Program-made: the position numbers and the translations under genes | Notes under the pieces: generated by a model | Databases searched by the model: none | The model's input: the letters and a program-made list of their open reading frames with translations, nothing else | Told to the model about the DNA's origin: nothing | Shown: one piece after another, positions 20,170 through 32,934 of the stretch | How the letters are laid out: each line of letters begins with the position of its first letter | Position numbering within the stretch: the first letter of the stretch is position 1 | Assembly: GCA_017163975.1 (NCBI GenBank) | Contig: JAFFSR010000292.1 | Coordinates: 2,983,501 to 3,047,500, forward strand | Direction of reading: 5' to 3' | DNA from: Anastatus disparis | Lineage: Eukaryota > Arthropoda > Insecta > Hymenoptera > Eupelmidae | Length of the DNA stretch: 64,000 nt

Positions 20170-20400
20170 TATTGTTAATTTTTTTTTTATTTGATCCTGG
20201 AAAACGTATTTCTTCATTTTTGATCATTATATATTAATTAAAATATTCTTTTGAGATCATGAAACTTTTTTTTTATTCTCGAAAACGTATTTTTTTATTT
20301 TTGATTATTATATATTAATTAAAAGATTATTTTCTGGTCATGAAATTTTTTTTTATCCTAGAAAACGTATTTCTTCATTTTTGATTATTATATCCCTTCT
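20170..20400 (+). repeat. Tandem ~85-bp repeat, three units
   Basis: Three units share GAAAACGTATTTCTTCATTT (variant in the middle unit) followed by TTGATCATTATATATTAATT. The same motif family recurs in the longer units at 27640-28190. Confidence 0.8.
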
Positions 20401-20828
20401 TAAAAAAATGATGAGCCGCCATGTTGAAGCATCTAAAGATCGAATCCTGATTGGTCGATATAGAATAGGCGCCAAAAATTAAATTTTAAAGGGTTTAGAT
20501 TTTTTAAATAAATAAAAATTAATTTCTAGACATTGTTTTTTAAATATAATAGAAGTAACTCAATTAAAATAGAATAAAAATATTTTATTTCAAACCAAGC
20601 AATATTATTTATGTATATAACCAATGTATAGTTTAATGATAAAATATATAAGCACAAGCAAGGTGACTACCTTTTATTTAAAAATTCCAGTAAAATTGTA
20701 AAGACATCAAATAATATAACAATTCAGATAAGTAATTTATTCTTTTATTGCATAAGTATTGCTTAATGCAGGTACAATATGTATATATTTTTAATTGTTT
20801 TTCATTTAAAAATAAGTATAGTAATAGC

Positions 20829-21051
20829 AACGAAGATAGACGCTTATAGAAGAACACTTCTGGGTTAAATTTTTGTAACCCAACTTGGGTCACTTTTTAA
20901 CACGTACGTATATCTATATATATCATATATATAGATATACACTACATGGGATTTAGTGCTGCCCCTAGCGGCTGGGTCACCGCAAACCTAACCTCTTTTC
21001 CGACATCGCGCCCATATAGAAGTACGCTTCTATAAGCGTCTATTTTCGTTG
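20829..21051. mobile_element. MITE with 8-bp duplication, copy 1
   Basis: The inverted termini are AACGAAGATAGACGCTTATA on the left and the complement of TATAAGCGTCTATTTTCGTT on the right. The flanking GTAATAGC (20821-20828 and 21052-21059) is an 8-bp target duplication, ambiguous by one base. This fits hAT-mobilised MITEs. The centre contains the palindrome TATATCTATATATATCATAT. Confidence 0.8.
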
Positions 21052-21910
21052 GTAATAGCAATTAATGAAGGTTTGAGGTTATGAAAGTTTTATTATTCTA
21101 TATTTCTATTAATCAGATTAAAAATCATCAAAGTACCAAAAAAGTAATGTATTTAAGTAATGTTTTAAAGATAAATTTATATGCACATTTTAATAAAAAA
21201 AATAAGGTTAGAATAAATCAAGATCAAAATTTACTGATAATAATGGATGATACAATTGACGAACAAACTGTATGTCTATTTTTAATGAAAATTTGAAGAA
21301 TCTACTTATACGAGTGTGCTATTTCATAATATACAATACTATTTAGTTAAACTTATTATATTAAATATTAATACATAAATAAATAGAAGTATAAAATGTG
21401 GGTTTTCAGTAAATGTAGTTTGAAAATAATTTGCACACTGATAAAACTATGACTACGGTAGGCAGCTTTGTTATAGATAAACATATAAAATTTGTATTAC
21501 AGTTGACGAACAAGCTATATGTCTATTTTTAATGAAAATTTGAATAATTTACTTATATAAGTGTGCTATTTTATGATATACGATGAATTAATATTTAATA
21601 TAATGTATTTAACTGAATAGTTTGCTTGTACGAGTGAGTTATTTTATTATATACATTACTATTTAACTAAATATTAATACATGAAATTAAAAAATGGAAA
21701 AACAATTTATGTTTTAATGAATAAAGCTTAAAAATAATTAGCATGCTGATAAAATTATAACTATGGTAAGCATCTTTTTTATAGATTTGTATATAAAATT
21801 TGCATTACAGTTGACAAACAAGCCATATGACTATATTTTCAATAAAAATTTGAATATTTACTAATATAGGTGTGCTATTTTATAATACACAATGAATTAA
21901 TATTTAATAT

Positions 21911-22254
21911 TGCCTTCAACGCGGAGGACATGGGTTCGAATCCTGGCCAGGTACCTCTAACTTTTTTTTCGAAAGAAAATTGGTGTATGTGCCATTTATA
22001 TCGCGACTCTTTAAAAAATCCGACCTCATTGGGTATCGGTTGATTGTTGGTTACAAAAGTGGCTGATCATCCATCGGTAGTCAAAGTTTTCGGTATGGTG
22101 GGTCTGACAGTCCTAGCCTGATGTAATGTGTTAAACAGATACCGGGCGGGGAACTCCCTCGACTTCACCATATAAAAAAGGTTAATCATATAGAGGACAA
22201 TATCCTTTATATATTAATCTTTTAAATAAAAAAAAAAAAATAAATAAAAAAAAA
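21911..22254 (+). mobile_element. 5'-truncated tRNA-derived SINE
   Basis: A tRNA-like B box GGTTCGAATCC is at 21933-21943, preceded by a partial anticodon-side sequence. A tRNA-unrelated body and an A-rich tail ending in AAATAAAAAAAAAA follow. Flanking direct repeats AATATTTAATAT at 21899-21910 and 22255-22266 (12 bp) show LINE-mediated insertion. The A box is missing, so it is not a tRNA gene and is probably transcriptionally dead. Confidence 0.8.
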
Positions 22255-22682
22255 AATATTTAATATAATATATTTAACTGATTAGTTTACTTATACATGT
22301 GGGTTATTTTATAATATACAGACATAAGCTGAAATAACTTGGGCGCCTATGCACTTTCTACTCAACTGTAGTTACTTGAGCTATCAGACCTGAGTTTCAG
22401 CCTGAAAAAAAATCAGATTTAAATGTCATTGATAATTTTTTGTTATTATAATATCAACTAATAAAACTTCTTTTTAGCTTAAATATACATTAAATAAAAA
22501 AGTTTGATCCATGAATAGTTTGAAAAACCCTTATCTGATACTCCTGAATCTGATGCTATCTGAAAATCCTTTTGATTAGTTAAAAACTTGATTTTGATTA
22601 TTTAATAACACTATTCAAAATGAAATAATGTTGTATGTGTATCATGTCTTAAGATTTATGAGTTATAAATATATTTTAATAC

Positions 22683-23520
22683 ACTTCTACTTTCTCATAG
22701 AGAAAACATTGTATCAATAAAAAAATTTATTCTATTTTTTTTATTAATTTGTACATATTTAGACTCGTGGAAAAAAGTGGTTTCCACCCTGTTAAAAAAA
22801 ATCAGGCGAGAAATCACCTGATTTCTTAGGTGATTTATCATGCCAAAATCTCATGTAATGATCTCTCACCTGATTTTTTTTTGTAGAGCAGAAAATGTCT
22901 GTATGTATGTGTGTGTATGTACTCATTACGTCAATTAGATCTCAAAAAGTACTCGACAGATTTCCTTCAAATTTTGCATATCATTTATTTTTTTGTCTAA
23001 CTGGTACGGAAGCTATTGAAAACTGGTTTTCTCGGCATAGTTTTAATTTTAGAACAATTTAAAACATTTTTTTTTCAATTCTAATTTTTAATTTTTTTTT
23101 GTATTTTACTTTAAGTACTCGATGGATTTGCTCTAAAATTTGCTTGGAAATTATTTGCGACTACCAAAAGAAAAACTTCTGAAAACTGGTTTCAGAATTT
23201 TCTTAGCGTGGTTTTAATTTTAGATAATTTTGTAAAATTTGAAAAAAAATTTCATTTTTTTTTATTTTACGTAAATTACTTTATAGATTTGCCCCAAAAT
23301 TCGCATGCAAGTTATTCGCTATTGTCAGAAGAAAAGAATTTTTTTAAACTAATTTTCTTAGCGCAGTTTTAATTTTAGAGCATTTTGAAAATTTTGAAAA
23401 AATTTTAATTTGAAACCACTTTTTTCGACTTCCTGAGTCTAAATATGCACAAATTAACGAAAAAATAGAAAAAATTTTTTCACCGATACAATAATTTTTC
23501 TATGAGAAAGCAAAATGAAA
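22683..23520. mobile_element. Inverted-repeat element with ~190-bp satellite core
   Basis: The arms at 22683-22792 and ~23413-23520 are inverted copies. One inward stretch is TTAATTTGTACATATTTAGA on the left, with its complement (TCTAAATATGCACAAATTAA) on the right; CTATGAGAAAGCA-like ends lie outside. Between them are three tandem units of ~190 bp with the theme TTTGGCAGT/ACTGNNAAA, GTTTTAATTTTAGA and TTTACTT-GATGGATTTG. The same satellite occurs at 47600-47960 and 52400-53390 in the opposite orientation. Confidence 0.65.
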
Positions 23521-23540
23521 TCAAAATACTCTAACACAAT

Positions 23541-23590
23541 GAGCTCTTATGAGAAAGCATTACACCAAAGCACTTGGCAGCGTTTTTGTA
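23541..23590 (+). repeat. Shared-terminus motif, copy 1
   Basis: ATGAGAAAGCATTACACCAA, then AGCACTTGGCAGCGTTTTT. The same 45-50 bp recurs at 43883-43927 (minus), 50046-50096 (plus), 52027-52074 (minus) and 53395-53434 (plus). Conservation continues on the ATGAG side and stops at the GTTTTT side, so GTTTTT marks an element end. Confidence 0.8.
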
Positions 23591-24639
23591 AATGCTAATA
23601 GATATATTTATTATGACCTATGATGCAGTTATGAAGTAGCTAAGTAAATTCATTTATTTAATAGTCATTAAATATATAAAGATGAAAAAGATGCTTTTGT
23701 AATTTTAAATAATGAGGGATTTTTATACTCTTATTACCAATAATAGTATTTAAAAATCCAATTTACTGTAATATTTAATTTAATTTAATGCTACAAACTG
23801 AAGATGAAACGCATATAATAATTTGTGAAAACAATTTTATATGAATGAGTTGAAACAAAATTTAATGCAAAAGTAAAAAATAAAATGTTTTTTTTGTGAA
23901 AAACTTTTTGATCTTTTATTGCAAAATTTATATTATTTTCATATATTATTTTAAAACTCGGAAATTGATAGTGATGAAAATCATTAATGAATCAGATGAA
24001 ATGTTTCTTCTAGAATATTTAAATTTTATTTTAATTTTATTATTTTAATTTTAATCCTTACAGTAAATTACATTTGAGAGAAAAATTTATTGTAATGCTT
24101 ATAAGAAATATAAGTATTAATAAAGGTTCATGCAATAGTGCGAGATTGCAAATTTTAGAATTTTCTAATCATTTATTAAAATGTAAAATTTTGACAGGTG
24201 GTATAAGATAATATTTTTCCAAACCGTAGTAGATTATATTGTGAAAATGAATATTCCTTTTACATTTAAAAGAACGTAATTTTCATGTGAATTATCTTTT
24301 GCTATGACGATTAATAAATTACATGGACAAACGTTTGATAATATAATTATAGTTTTAAGGAACTGAACACGGTTAAAAACAATTGTGTAGTCTGTTAACT
24401 TTTTTTTTCTGTTACTTAATTGTCTGTTGAAGTAACAAACAAGGATGTGACGATTTAACAGACTTTATGTCAGTTGATTCTGAAAATCTTCGTAACAAAC
24501 GACTAGAACAAATAGTCCAGGGACAAACTACATAAGTCTTGGTCGATCGAGGTCCTCAATTCTACCCAGGTTTTTTTTATGTTTTTTGACCTGCTGAATC
24601 CGAATTTTTTTGGGTTGAATGTCTAAAAATGGCGCATTT

Positions 24640-25690
24640 AATAATTATTAACAATTTTTATAAACAAATTATAAAAATGCGCTTAAAAAAAAAATTTTAT
24701 CATATTTTTTAGTTCATTTTGAGTAAAAAAGGTTCTCATGAATATATTGCTAAAATGCACTGAATCGGCAGAAAACAAATCGCAACGTTTGAAAAAACAC
24801 GATTTTTTAAAAAACGGTACTTTTTTGAGCGATTAAGAGGCGGTCGGAACCATTTGCCGCTTGGTGGCGCTGCAAGTGAGAGAAGAATATAAAATATTTT
24901 TTATACACGGATTTACAATTTATTAAGACAATAATATACCTCTAATGTTGTCAATAACTCTTGCCATATATATGTAGAATAATTATTGATGCTAATCTTG
25001 TTTGAAAAGTCTAAAATATTTTTGTAAAGCGAAAAATGCTGCGCGTAATAGAGTCGATGTAAACATGTGTATTTTTCTTTAGTGCGACAGAGAAAGTAAT
25101 ACTAAAGAATGACGAATACATATGCTCACGCCGGCTCTATCTCGCGCTGCATTTTTCGCTTTACAACAATATTTTAGACTTTTCAAACAAGATTAGCATC
25201 AATAATTATTCTACATATATATGGCTAGAGTTATTGACAACATTAGGGGTATATTATTGTTTCAGTAAATTGTCAATCGCTGAGTAAAAATTATTTTACA
25301 TTTTTCTCTCACCTCACCACAGCGCCCCCATGCGGCAAATAGTCCCGACCATCTCTTAATGGGTAATGTAATCATTATAAATACGGTCGCTAACTACTGT
25401 AATCTTTAAGTTTATATTTTAACAAACAATTTAAGCTATTGTGAGTTAAAATGAAATCAGTAGAAGCTGAGCTATAGGCTGTCAAAGTTTTGAAAAATCG
25501 CGTTTTTTCAAACTGCAATTTTTTTTTTGCCGATTCAGTTCATTTTAGCAATATGTTCATGAGAACCCTTTTTACTCAAAATGACCTAAAAAATATCATA
25601 ATTTTTTTTTTTTTTTCGAAAAAACGCATTATTATAATTTGTTTATAAAAATTGTTAATAATTATTAAATTTATATCATTGTAAATGTCA
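24640..25690. mobile_element. ~1-kb foldback element hosting a second foldback
   Basis: The arms are inverted: AATAATTATTAACAATTTTT at ~24648 against its complement at ~25645-25670, and GAGTAAAAAAGGTTCTCATG at ~24721 against CATGAGAACCCTTTTTACTC at ~25557-25576. The spacer between the arms contains the TTAA-flanked element at 24837-25355. Confidence 0.75.
24837..25355. mobile_element. TTAA-flanked foldback element, copy A
   Basis: Termini are GAGGCGGTCGG and CCGACCATCTC, with TTAA on both sides (24833-24836; 25356-25359). The arms are nearly full-length inverted copies (CTTGTTTGAAAAGTCTAAAA and its complement; TGTAAAGCGAAAAATG and its complement). TTAA duplications are typical of piggyBac-class transposases, so this may be a piggyBac-mobilised non-autonomous element; no transposase is present. 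Confidence 0.8.
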
Positions 25691-26521
25691 CGAAAGCTAT
25701 TCATTAGACAATGAATATCATATTATAAACGAATATAATATTGTACAAGATATAATAAAAAATGTTCTTTTTAATATTTCTTGAGTTCTTGTACATTTAT
25801 TAATTTAAGAGCCCTTTTCCCCCCCCTAATTAATGTAAATTTTTGGGAAAACTAATATTGAAAATATATAAACTTACTTGAAAAAAACAAGCAGAAATAC
25901 TTACTAAAAAACGTGAATAAAAATAAAACTATATAAAACGTATGTATGTGTACGGAAAACAAGACCAAAAAAAGTTTTAGTACATTGACAGACAATGTCT
26001 GTAATTTATGAGTAAAATTTTAACAGACATTTGTTTGTTAAATCCTTTAAAGACATTTTGTCTGTTAAAGTAACACACATTTTTGTCTGTTAACTGGTTT
26101 TAACAGACTTTGTCTTCAATATTTCTAACTGTGAATAAACTAATAGAAGCAGCTGTTTCAATTTTTCTTTATTTCTATAAGAGAAAAAAAGACTTTTCTC
26201 CTCTATTTTTTAGAGAGGCCTCTTCAGGTGCTAAAACATAAAATTTATTAACAATTGATAACAGTTTTTTAATGATTAAAAATTTCTAAATTCATCAACA
26301 ATACATTAAAAAAACATCACCTAAAACAATACATTTTAGGCCTAACAATAAAAATAAAAAATGAAACTTACAAGTATTAAACATGTGGTATTACATAACT
26401 GTCAAACTATTTTTGTCTTATAAAAATATATAATAATAGATATTTCTATTAATAATAAAAATTTTCGCAATCTAATATGCGTCGTCATGATCTACGTGAC
26501 AGTATGAAGTATAAGTTATTC

Positions 26522-26767
26522 CAACGAATATAGACGCTGATAGAAGCGTACTCTTAAATGGGAAATTTCTGCCAAAAATGAGTTAGTTCTGTTACCCAGC
26601 TACTTGGGGACGCTATCAAATCCCATGTATTTTTATATCTATATATATCATATATATAGCACATTTTTCATATGTATAGATACACAAACAATGTTGAAGT
26701 GTTACCCAGGCTTTCGGACGAAAAATATAACCCAGAAGAATCCTTCTATAAGCGTCTATCTTCTTTG
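26522..26767. mobile_element. MITE copy 2 of the 20829-21051 family
   Basis: The inverted ends CAACGAATATAGACGCT and AGCGTCTATCTTCTTTG match the first copy, and the centre again holds a TATATATATCATATATATAG palindrome. Flanks AGTTATTC and GTTATACA are only approximately alike, so the duplication has decayed. A relic of one end (GAAGATAGATGCTTATAGAAG) is near 11825. Confidence 0.7.
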
Positions 26768-27617
26768 GTTATACAAATCTTTAACATAGGTAATTTAGGT
26801 GAGTTACATTTGTACAAAGTGACTAGCAAGTGTGTTCCTTTATGTACTTGGTATTTGATTCAAGATTTTGATTCACATGAATGCATTTGATTTAATTATA
26901 TTTAATCTAATTTAACAATTATTGCGTTATATTGTAAATAATTAATTCTTGAAACCGTTTTATCAAAAAAATTAATTTCTTTTTAATATTAATTTTCATA
27001 TTTTTTAATATGTATCATTTCTGATAGCAATCTTTTTTGATAGTTGCATTCAATGTTTCTATGTTTGTATATCAAAGCTATGGCCAGAATTTTTACAGCG
27101 TGTAACCAACGCAGATTTGTCTCTATAATGTTTCAAATCACTTATATGTTGTAAATAAAAAAAATTGAAACAGATACTGCTATTAGTTTATTCAGTTCCT
27201 TAAAAAAATTTTTAGCTGTTGTTAGCTGCTCAAAAGAATAATATAATTATTGATTGATGAAGAGAAGTTTTTGATCATGGTCAGTTGTATGCTGCGATAT
27301 TTAGAGTTTGATCTTATATCCTACTTGCCAAAGAACTAATATAAATATTGAAAATTATGTATGTAAAAAATTATATTAAAAATTTCTTTTAATTTAATTT
27401 TTTTATTTTTTGATGACATATTAAAGGCACTTCGTACTGTTTGATTTTAAGGTTCATAATTTTAGTTTTTATTTAAAATTAATTTTTTATAGATGACCGC
27501 TCATCATTTTTTTAAAAACAATAAAATTGCTACTAAAATAATTTCGTTTATTAAAATTACTTATCATGTTTATAGATGTTATTATATCCATAGTTGACCC
27601 TGGAGCATAAATTTGTT

Positions 27618-27646
27618 GCGCGCTTCGCGCGCATGAATGTAGCTAG
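27618..27646 (+). other. Helitron-like 3' terminus (candidate)
   Basis: The hairpin GCGCGC-TTC-GCGCGC at 27618-27632 is followed ten bases later by CTAG (27643-27646) and then T. A short GC hairpin about ten bases before CTRR, inserted 5' of T, is the standard Helitron 3' end. No rolling-circle replicase or 5' TC end was located. Confidence 0.35.
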
Positions 27647-28190
27647 TATTAATTAAAATATTCTTTTGAGGTTATGAAATTTTTTTTTCTCTTTTAATGC
27701 GTTGAAGCACGTGGAGGCTAAGTTCCCCAGAGTAAAAATTTTTTAAGCGTTACTTGAAAAAAAAATGTTTTTAGAAAATGTATTTTTCAATTTTTCATCA
27801 TTCTAAATTAGAAAAAAAATAGTTTGGTGTTATAAATTTTTGTATTTTTTAAAATATTAAAAGGCGTAAAAACTAGGTACTCCGGGTTGAAAATTTTTAA
27901 AGTGTTAGTTGAATATTAAAAGTTGATTTTATAAAACTTTTTTTAAATTTTTGATCATTATATATTGATTAAAATATACTTTTGCAGTCATAAAATTTTT
28001 TCTTTTACAACGTGTTTCCCTGATTCAAAATTTTCTGTTTCTTAAAAAAAAAAAATTGATTCTGAAAAATCTATTTTTCTATTTTTGAACATTATAAATT
28101 AAATGAAATATTATTTTGAGATCATAAAATTTTTTTAGTTTCCAATGTATTAGAGTGCATAATAACTTCCCCAGAGTAAAAATTTACTCA
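27640..28190 (+). repeat. ~185-bp tandem satellite units
   Basis: About three units share ATTAAAATATTCTTTTGAGG/TCATGAAATT, then AAGTTCCCCAGAGTAAAAAT and an ATTTTTGATCATTATATATT block. A further partial unit is at 28880-28990, and shorter versions are at 20170-20400. Confidence 0.7.
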
Positions 28191-28555
28191 GAAGGAGAAG
28201 ACCCCGCCTTTAAGAAACGGATTTGGCTGAAACTGCCAAATACGATTTTCGATAAAAAAAATGCATCCCGTGTTTTTCCTTGTCATCGAATAGTCTCCCT
28301 AGAAAAAGATATAGACATTTTTTTTCGAAAATATAGTAAAATGGAGCCTTAGTGTTGAATAATCTAAAAATTAAGGCTCTTAAAAAAAAATTCATAAAAG
28401 ATAAGATAAAGCACAAATTCAATGCTTTAATTTAAGCCATGTTGCATTAAGAAAGCTTTTCCGGTTCAAAAGTTATAGGCAATTAAAATATACCAATGAA
28501 ATAGCGTAAAAATTTGATCATGTGTTATATTATATGCTAGGATCAAAGAGCCGGT
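28190..28555. mobile_element. Half copy of the 19592-20149 foldback family
   Basis: It begins GAAGGAGAAGACCCCGCC and continues with AAGAAACGGATTTGGCTGAA and AGAAAGCTTTTCCGGTTCAA, parallel to one arm of the TAA-flanked element. The second arm is missing or replaced. Confidence 0.6.
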
Positions 28556-29216
28556 AAATGAATGCTCAATACCTTTAAATAGACATTTTTTTAAATCTTG
28601 TCAAATTAATAAGATTGCAATAATTACAAAATTTATTGCACTATAATTCCGCAATGTAATTATTAATGTATGTTTATTGCGCACTCTACATGCAGAAGAT
28701 TGATTGTATTTAAGGAAATCAAATGTTCAAGACTTATCTTTAATTTTGCCCAGTTACCGGGTGGTGTCCAGGTACCGGCTCATTCATCCTGTAAAAATTA
28801 AAAAAATATAGTAATTTTCAATTAGATATAACTTTTTAATCACTCAAGCTTTTCTATTGCAACAAATATCAATTAAAATATTCTTTTGGGTACATGTATT
28901 TTTTTTTCAGAGCGCTGCGAAGCGTAAAAGCTAAGTTCCTTGAAGTGAAAATCTTTTATGTGTTAGTTGAAATAAGGTTTGATTCTGCAAAACACAGAGA
29001 GGGAGTTTCATCGTGAGTATGTTACGAGAATCGTGAACGTTACGCTGCAAGGTATACACGTTCTGGACATAATAGCGCCATCTAATACACGATGTATACG
29101 AAAGGTGCTGAACCAGGCACGCATCATTCGTTTTGACAGTAATCACGATACATACAATGATTTGAACGATGAAAATAAATAAAAATTAAATTAAATTTTC
29201 TATTTTATTTCTTTAA

Positions 29217-29748
29217 GAGGCAGTCGGGTCTATTCGCCGCTACATACAGGGTGGCGCTGCGGTCAGGTGAGAGAAATCTATTTAATATTTTTTATACAGC
29301 TATTTACAATTTTCTGAGACGACAATATACTTTTAATGTTGTCATTTCCTCTAGCCATATATTTGTCGAATAATTATTAATACTTATCTTGTTTGAAAAG
29401 TCTAAAATATTGTTATAAAGCGAAAAATGCGATGCAACGTAGGACCGATGTAAACATGCGTGCACCTTCCTTTAGTGCGACAGAGAAAGCAATACTAAAG
29501 AATGATGTATACTAATGTTTACGTCGGCTCTACCTCGCGCCGCATTTTTTGCTTTATAACAATATTTTAGACTTTTCAAACAAGATTAATATTAATAATT
29601 ATTCTACATATATATGGCTAGAGAAAATGACAAGATTAAAAGTATATTATTGTTTCAGTAAATTTTAAATTGTTGTATAAAAAATATTTTATATTTTTCT
29701 CTCACCTGACCGCAGCGCCACCAAGCGGCGAATGGTTCCGATCGCCTC
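29217..29748. mobile_element. TTAA-flanked foldback element, copy B
   Basis: Same family as 24837-25355. It runs from GAGGCAGTCGGG to CCGATCGCCTC between TTAA at 29213-29216 and TTAA at 29749-29752. The internal blocks GTGGCGCTGCGGTCAGGTGA, CTTGTTTGAAAAGTCTAAAA and TTAGTGCGACAGAGAAAGCA match copy A. It is 532 bp with no coding capacity. Confidence 0.85.
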
Positions 29749-29755
29749 TTAAGTA

Positions 29756-32200
29756 AATAACATTTGAACAGAACATTAATTAAAAAGAATCTTAAAATAT
29801 TAAATAGTCTCTGTTTTATTTTATTTTTATTTATTTTTACAGCGTCTCCTTCGCTCTTCTCTTTTCCCTTTTTAATAAGCCACCTCTCATCCCTTATATT
29901 TTTATTAAATTTTTCGCGCTTTAATTTTTTGTTGATTCTTTTATAAAAATATCTTTTGTTTCTTCATCCATTTTCTTATAATAATTATGTTTATCCAAAT
30001 AATCTTTATGTATATCTGTAAAATAGAAATGTGAAAATTCAATAACGCGATAAACATTTAACTTTTTGATGAATTTGTTTATTGATTTGTTAGTACATAT
30101 CTATAATATTTCTATAAAATTTTAACTCGATTGGACGAAAACTCTGGGAGAGAAAGCCGTTTCAAATTCTCTTCATCGAATACTCTAGTTTATTTATACT
30201 TGTTGAGCCGTGAAATTGTTTTGAAATTATACGAGTAGATTAAAAAAAAATTGTAACTCGTTTTTTTTTTTTGCAGAAGACAAGTGCATGAAGTTAGAAG
30301 AGATAAGCAAGAAGTAATACGAGAAAAATTAAGGAAATAATCGTTTAGCCATAAAACGACAGAAATTGAAGATGCATCTTTAGCCATCTCATCATTGAAA
30401 AAACTTGAGAGCAAAGTAAAGAAACACGTGCCACAAGATGCTATTCTTTAATATGCAACTATATATTTTTTTAGTCTCCTCAATGTCTTTTAATTTCGTG
30501 AAATGTTCTAACATTATAACTAAAAAAATGAAGATGAGAAAAGTGATGTTAAAATTGCAAAAGTAGATCTGTTAAAATTATGGTGGGGAGTAATAAGTAA
30601 CAGCCTATAACCACTTAAAAAAATAGATAGTGTGCATATATCGTAGATTATATACCACATACAAGCAGAGCCAGATTTAGGTGTTGTGAGGCCTGGGACT
30701 ATCGGTATCACAAGGCCTCTTCAAAGAAACAATTTTACTATGGAAAACTGTAATGTCGGTATTTTACATCCCCTTAATCTACAGACATTTTAAATTTATT
30801 TCAAAATGGAAAACGAACTTTTAGATTCACAATATATTCCCATGTGAAAAGAAAATATGTATTTTATATATGAAGAATGTATGATAATTCATATCATCTT
30901 TGTATATTAAAAGTATATCAAATTGGTGATATATTTTTCATTTTTTATTTAATTTTCAACTTCTTTATATCTTTATATCTAAGTTTTACATTTTACTAAT
31001 TTAACTAATTTTACTTATGCATGTATTAATGTATTTTTCATGTACGAAAAATACATGATTATTTATATTTTTATACATGGAAAATACATTATGTGGATCG
31101 ATTTTACATCTTTTTTTTATATTTTTTCAAAATATTTATATATTTTCAATATTTTTAATGTTTTTTATAATTTTTTTTTATTATTTTTTAATTATTATGA
31201 AGTTTTACTACTTTAAATTAATTAGAACCCTGGTAGAAAATGAAACGCTTTTTCTACCATTTTATGGCCATTTCTTTAAAGTGAAGAGCAGAAAATGGGA
31301 ATGTTTTATGGCCATTATTTGAACTAATATGAAACTTTTTTTCAACCTTCATAGTGCTAAAAAATGCTAATAAAATGTTGAGTCTGATCCACTATTATTT
31401 GAATATAGATAGTTAACAGTAGAGTCTATCAAATTGTGCTCTAATTGATTACTATTAAGAATCATTTAAGGTTTTTTCTTGAAAGTTATCATTAATCATT
31501 AATAGAATCACTTTTGTTAATATATTCGCGCGTATATTTTGAGTTGTGATCGGATTGTTAGAGGTTATTTTTAAACGATTAATAAAATTTTCCATTTATT
31601 ATTTTAAAAAACGATATTTTTATACTCGTTTCGTACTGCGTTTCATATTTTTATTTTAATAAAATTTAATATTATTTTTATTTTTATAAATTCCAATAAA
31701 AATAAACATTGACGAAGGAATGTGAATAAATACTAATCTATATTTTCTCGCCACGTGGCAAAAGTGAGGTTATGATTTTACCTATGATCTGAAAAATTAA
31801 GGACTCATTACTAAAAAGTTATATAACTAGTCAAAAAAAGTTGTCCACAGTTTACCTAATTTTTAGATAGCTGTTACTGATTTTTTCTCTCCGTTTACTT
31901 AAAATGCGTATTTTTTTGGCTAAATACAAAAATTTTGAACAACATTTTTATATTAGCATTTTTTGCCTATAAGATGCTAACCAATATACCAAAAAATTTG
32001 AGCTCTGCAGATTCAGCAAAAAATTGCCATTTATTCGCCAATATTGACATGACAAAATATTACTATTGAAAATGGTCATAAATTGTTGTTTACACCATTT
32101 TTAATGTTCAAATTTCTACCAGAGAATTAGAATTTTATTTAACTTTAATAACTTAAAACAATTAATACATAATTTCAATAAAAGAAAAAGTATATTTCTA
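29756..32200. other. AT-rich intergenic sequence
   Basis: No convincing gene. Short A/T-rich frames encode low-complexity Phe/Ile/Leu peptides. A CCCTGGTAGAAA motif at ~31228, resembling the inverted ends at 33944 and 38592, is the only structured item noticed. Confidence 0.5.
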
Positions 32201-32934
32201 TTTATTCTGAAGAATAAACAACCTTCTTCCTCTTGGTTTTTTCGGTGGGTGTAATTAATGTAGGTGAAGACTTTTTAAAGCTTTTTTTGGTGAAAACCCT
32301 TCCTCAATTGATTCGTCCGATGATAATTCTTCAATATAAGATCTCTTTAGCAAAATGTTCTATTAATAATAATTAATTTATCAAAAGTAAGTATGATTGC
32401 AATTATTAAAAGATTAAAATTTTTTTAAAAACATACCTCATTTTTCTTTGAGGTAAATTTACGTTCGGAGATACCGTGGATTTAGACGACTGCTGTAAAT
32501 CAATACTTGCCAAATTATTAGTATTTAATGATTTTCCTTTAAACTGAAAAATTAAATTGCAATTTTTATTTAAGAATTACTATATAAAATTACATAACCT
32601 GAAAGCATCGACATAACTATATAATGAATTAATACAAACCTTCAACGAATTACTTGGTCCTGCGATACTTTCTTTATTTACAGTAGTGCTGCACGAGAGC
32701 AAAACAATAATTTCAAAAACATTGTATTGATCTTGAATTTTCTTGAAATTTAACGTTTTGTCTTGGTCTTGACTAATATAATCTTATCTTGTCTCGAATT
32801 GTCTTGAATTTCTTGATTTTTTATATTGCTTGTTTCAAACTTTTGAACCATTTTAAATTATAGCTATTATTATACAAACATCTTCAATTTAATAATTGTA
32901 ATTATTTATAAAAACATCTATCAACACAAAATGA

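Larger units (their letters stand above)
24380..26125. other. Outer inverted clusters of AACAGAC/GTCTGTT motifs
   Basis: Repeated GTCTGTTAA and TTAACAGAC words occur at 24395-24482 and 25990-26125, flanking the nested palindromes at 24640-25690. They could be ends of a decayed foldback element. No exact boundary or duplication was found. Confidence 0.35.
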
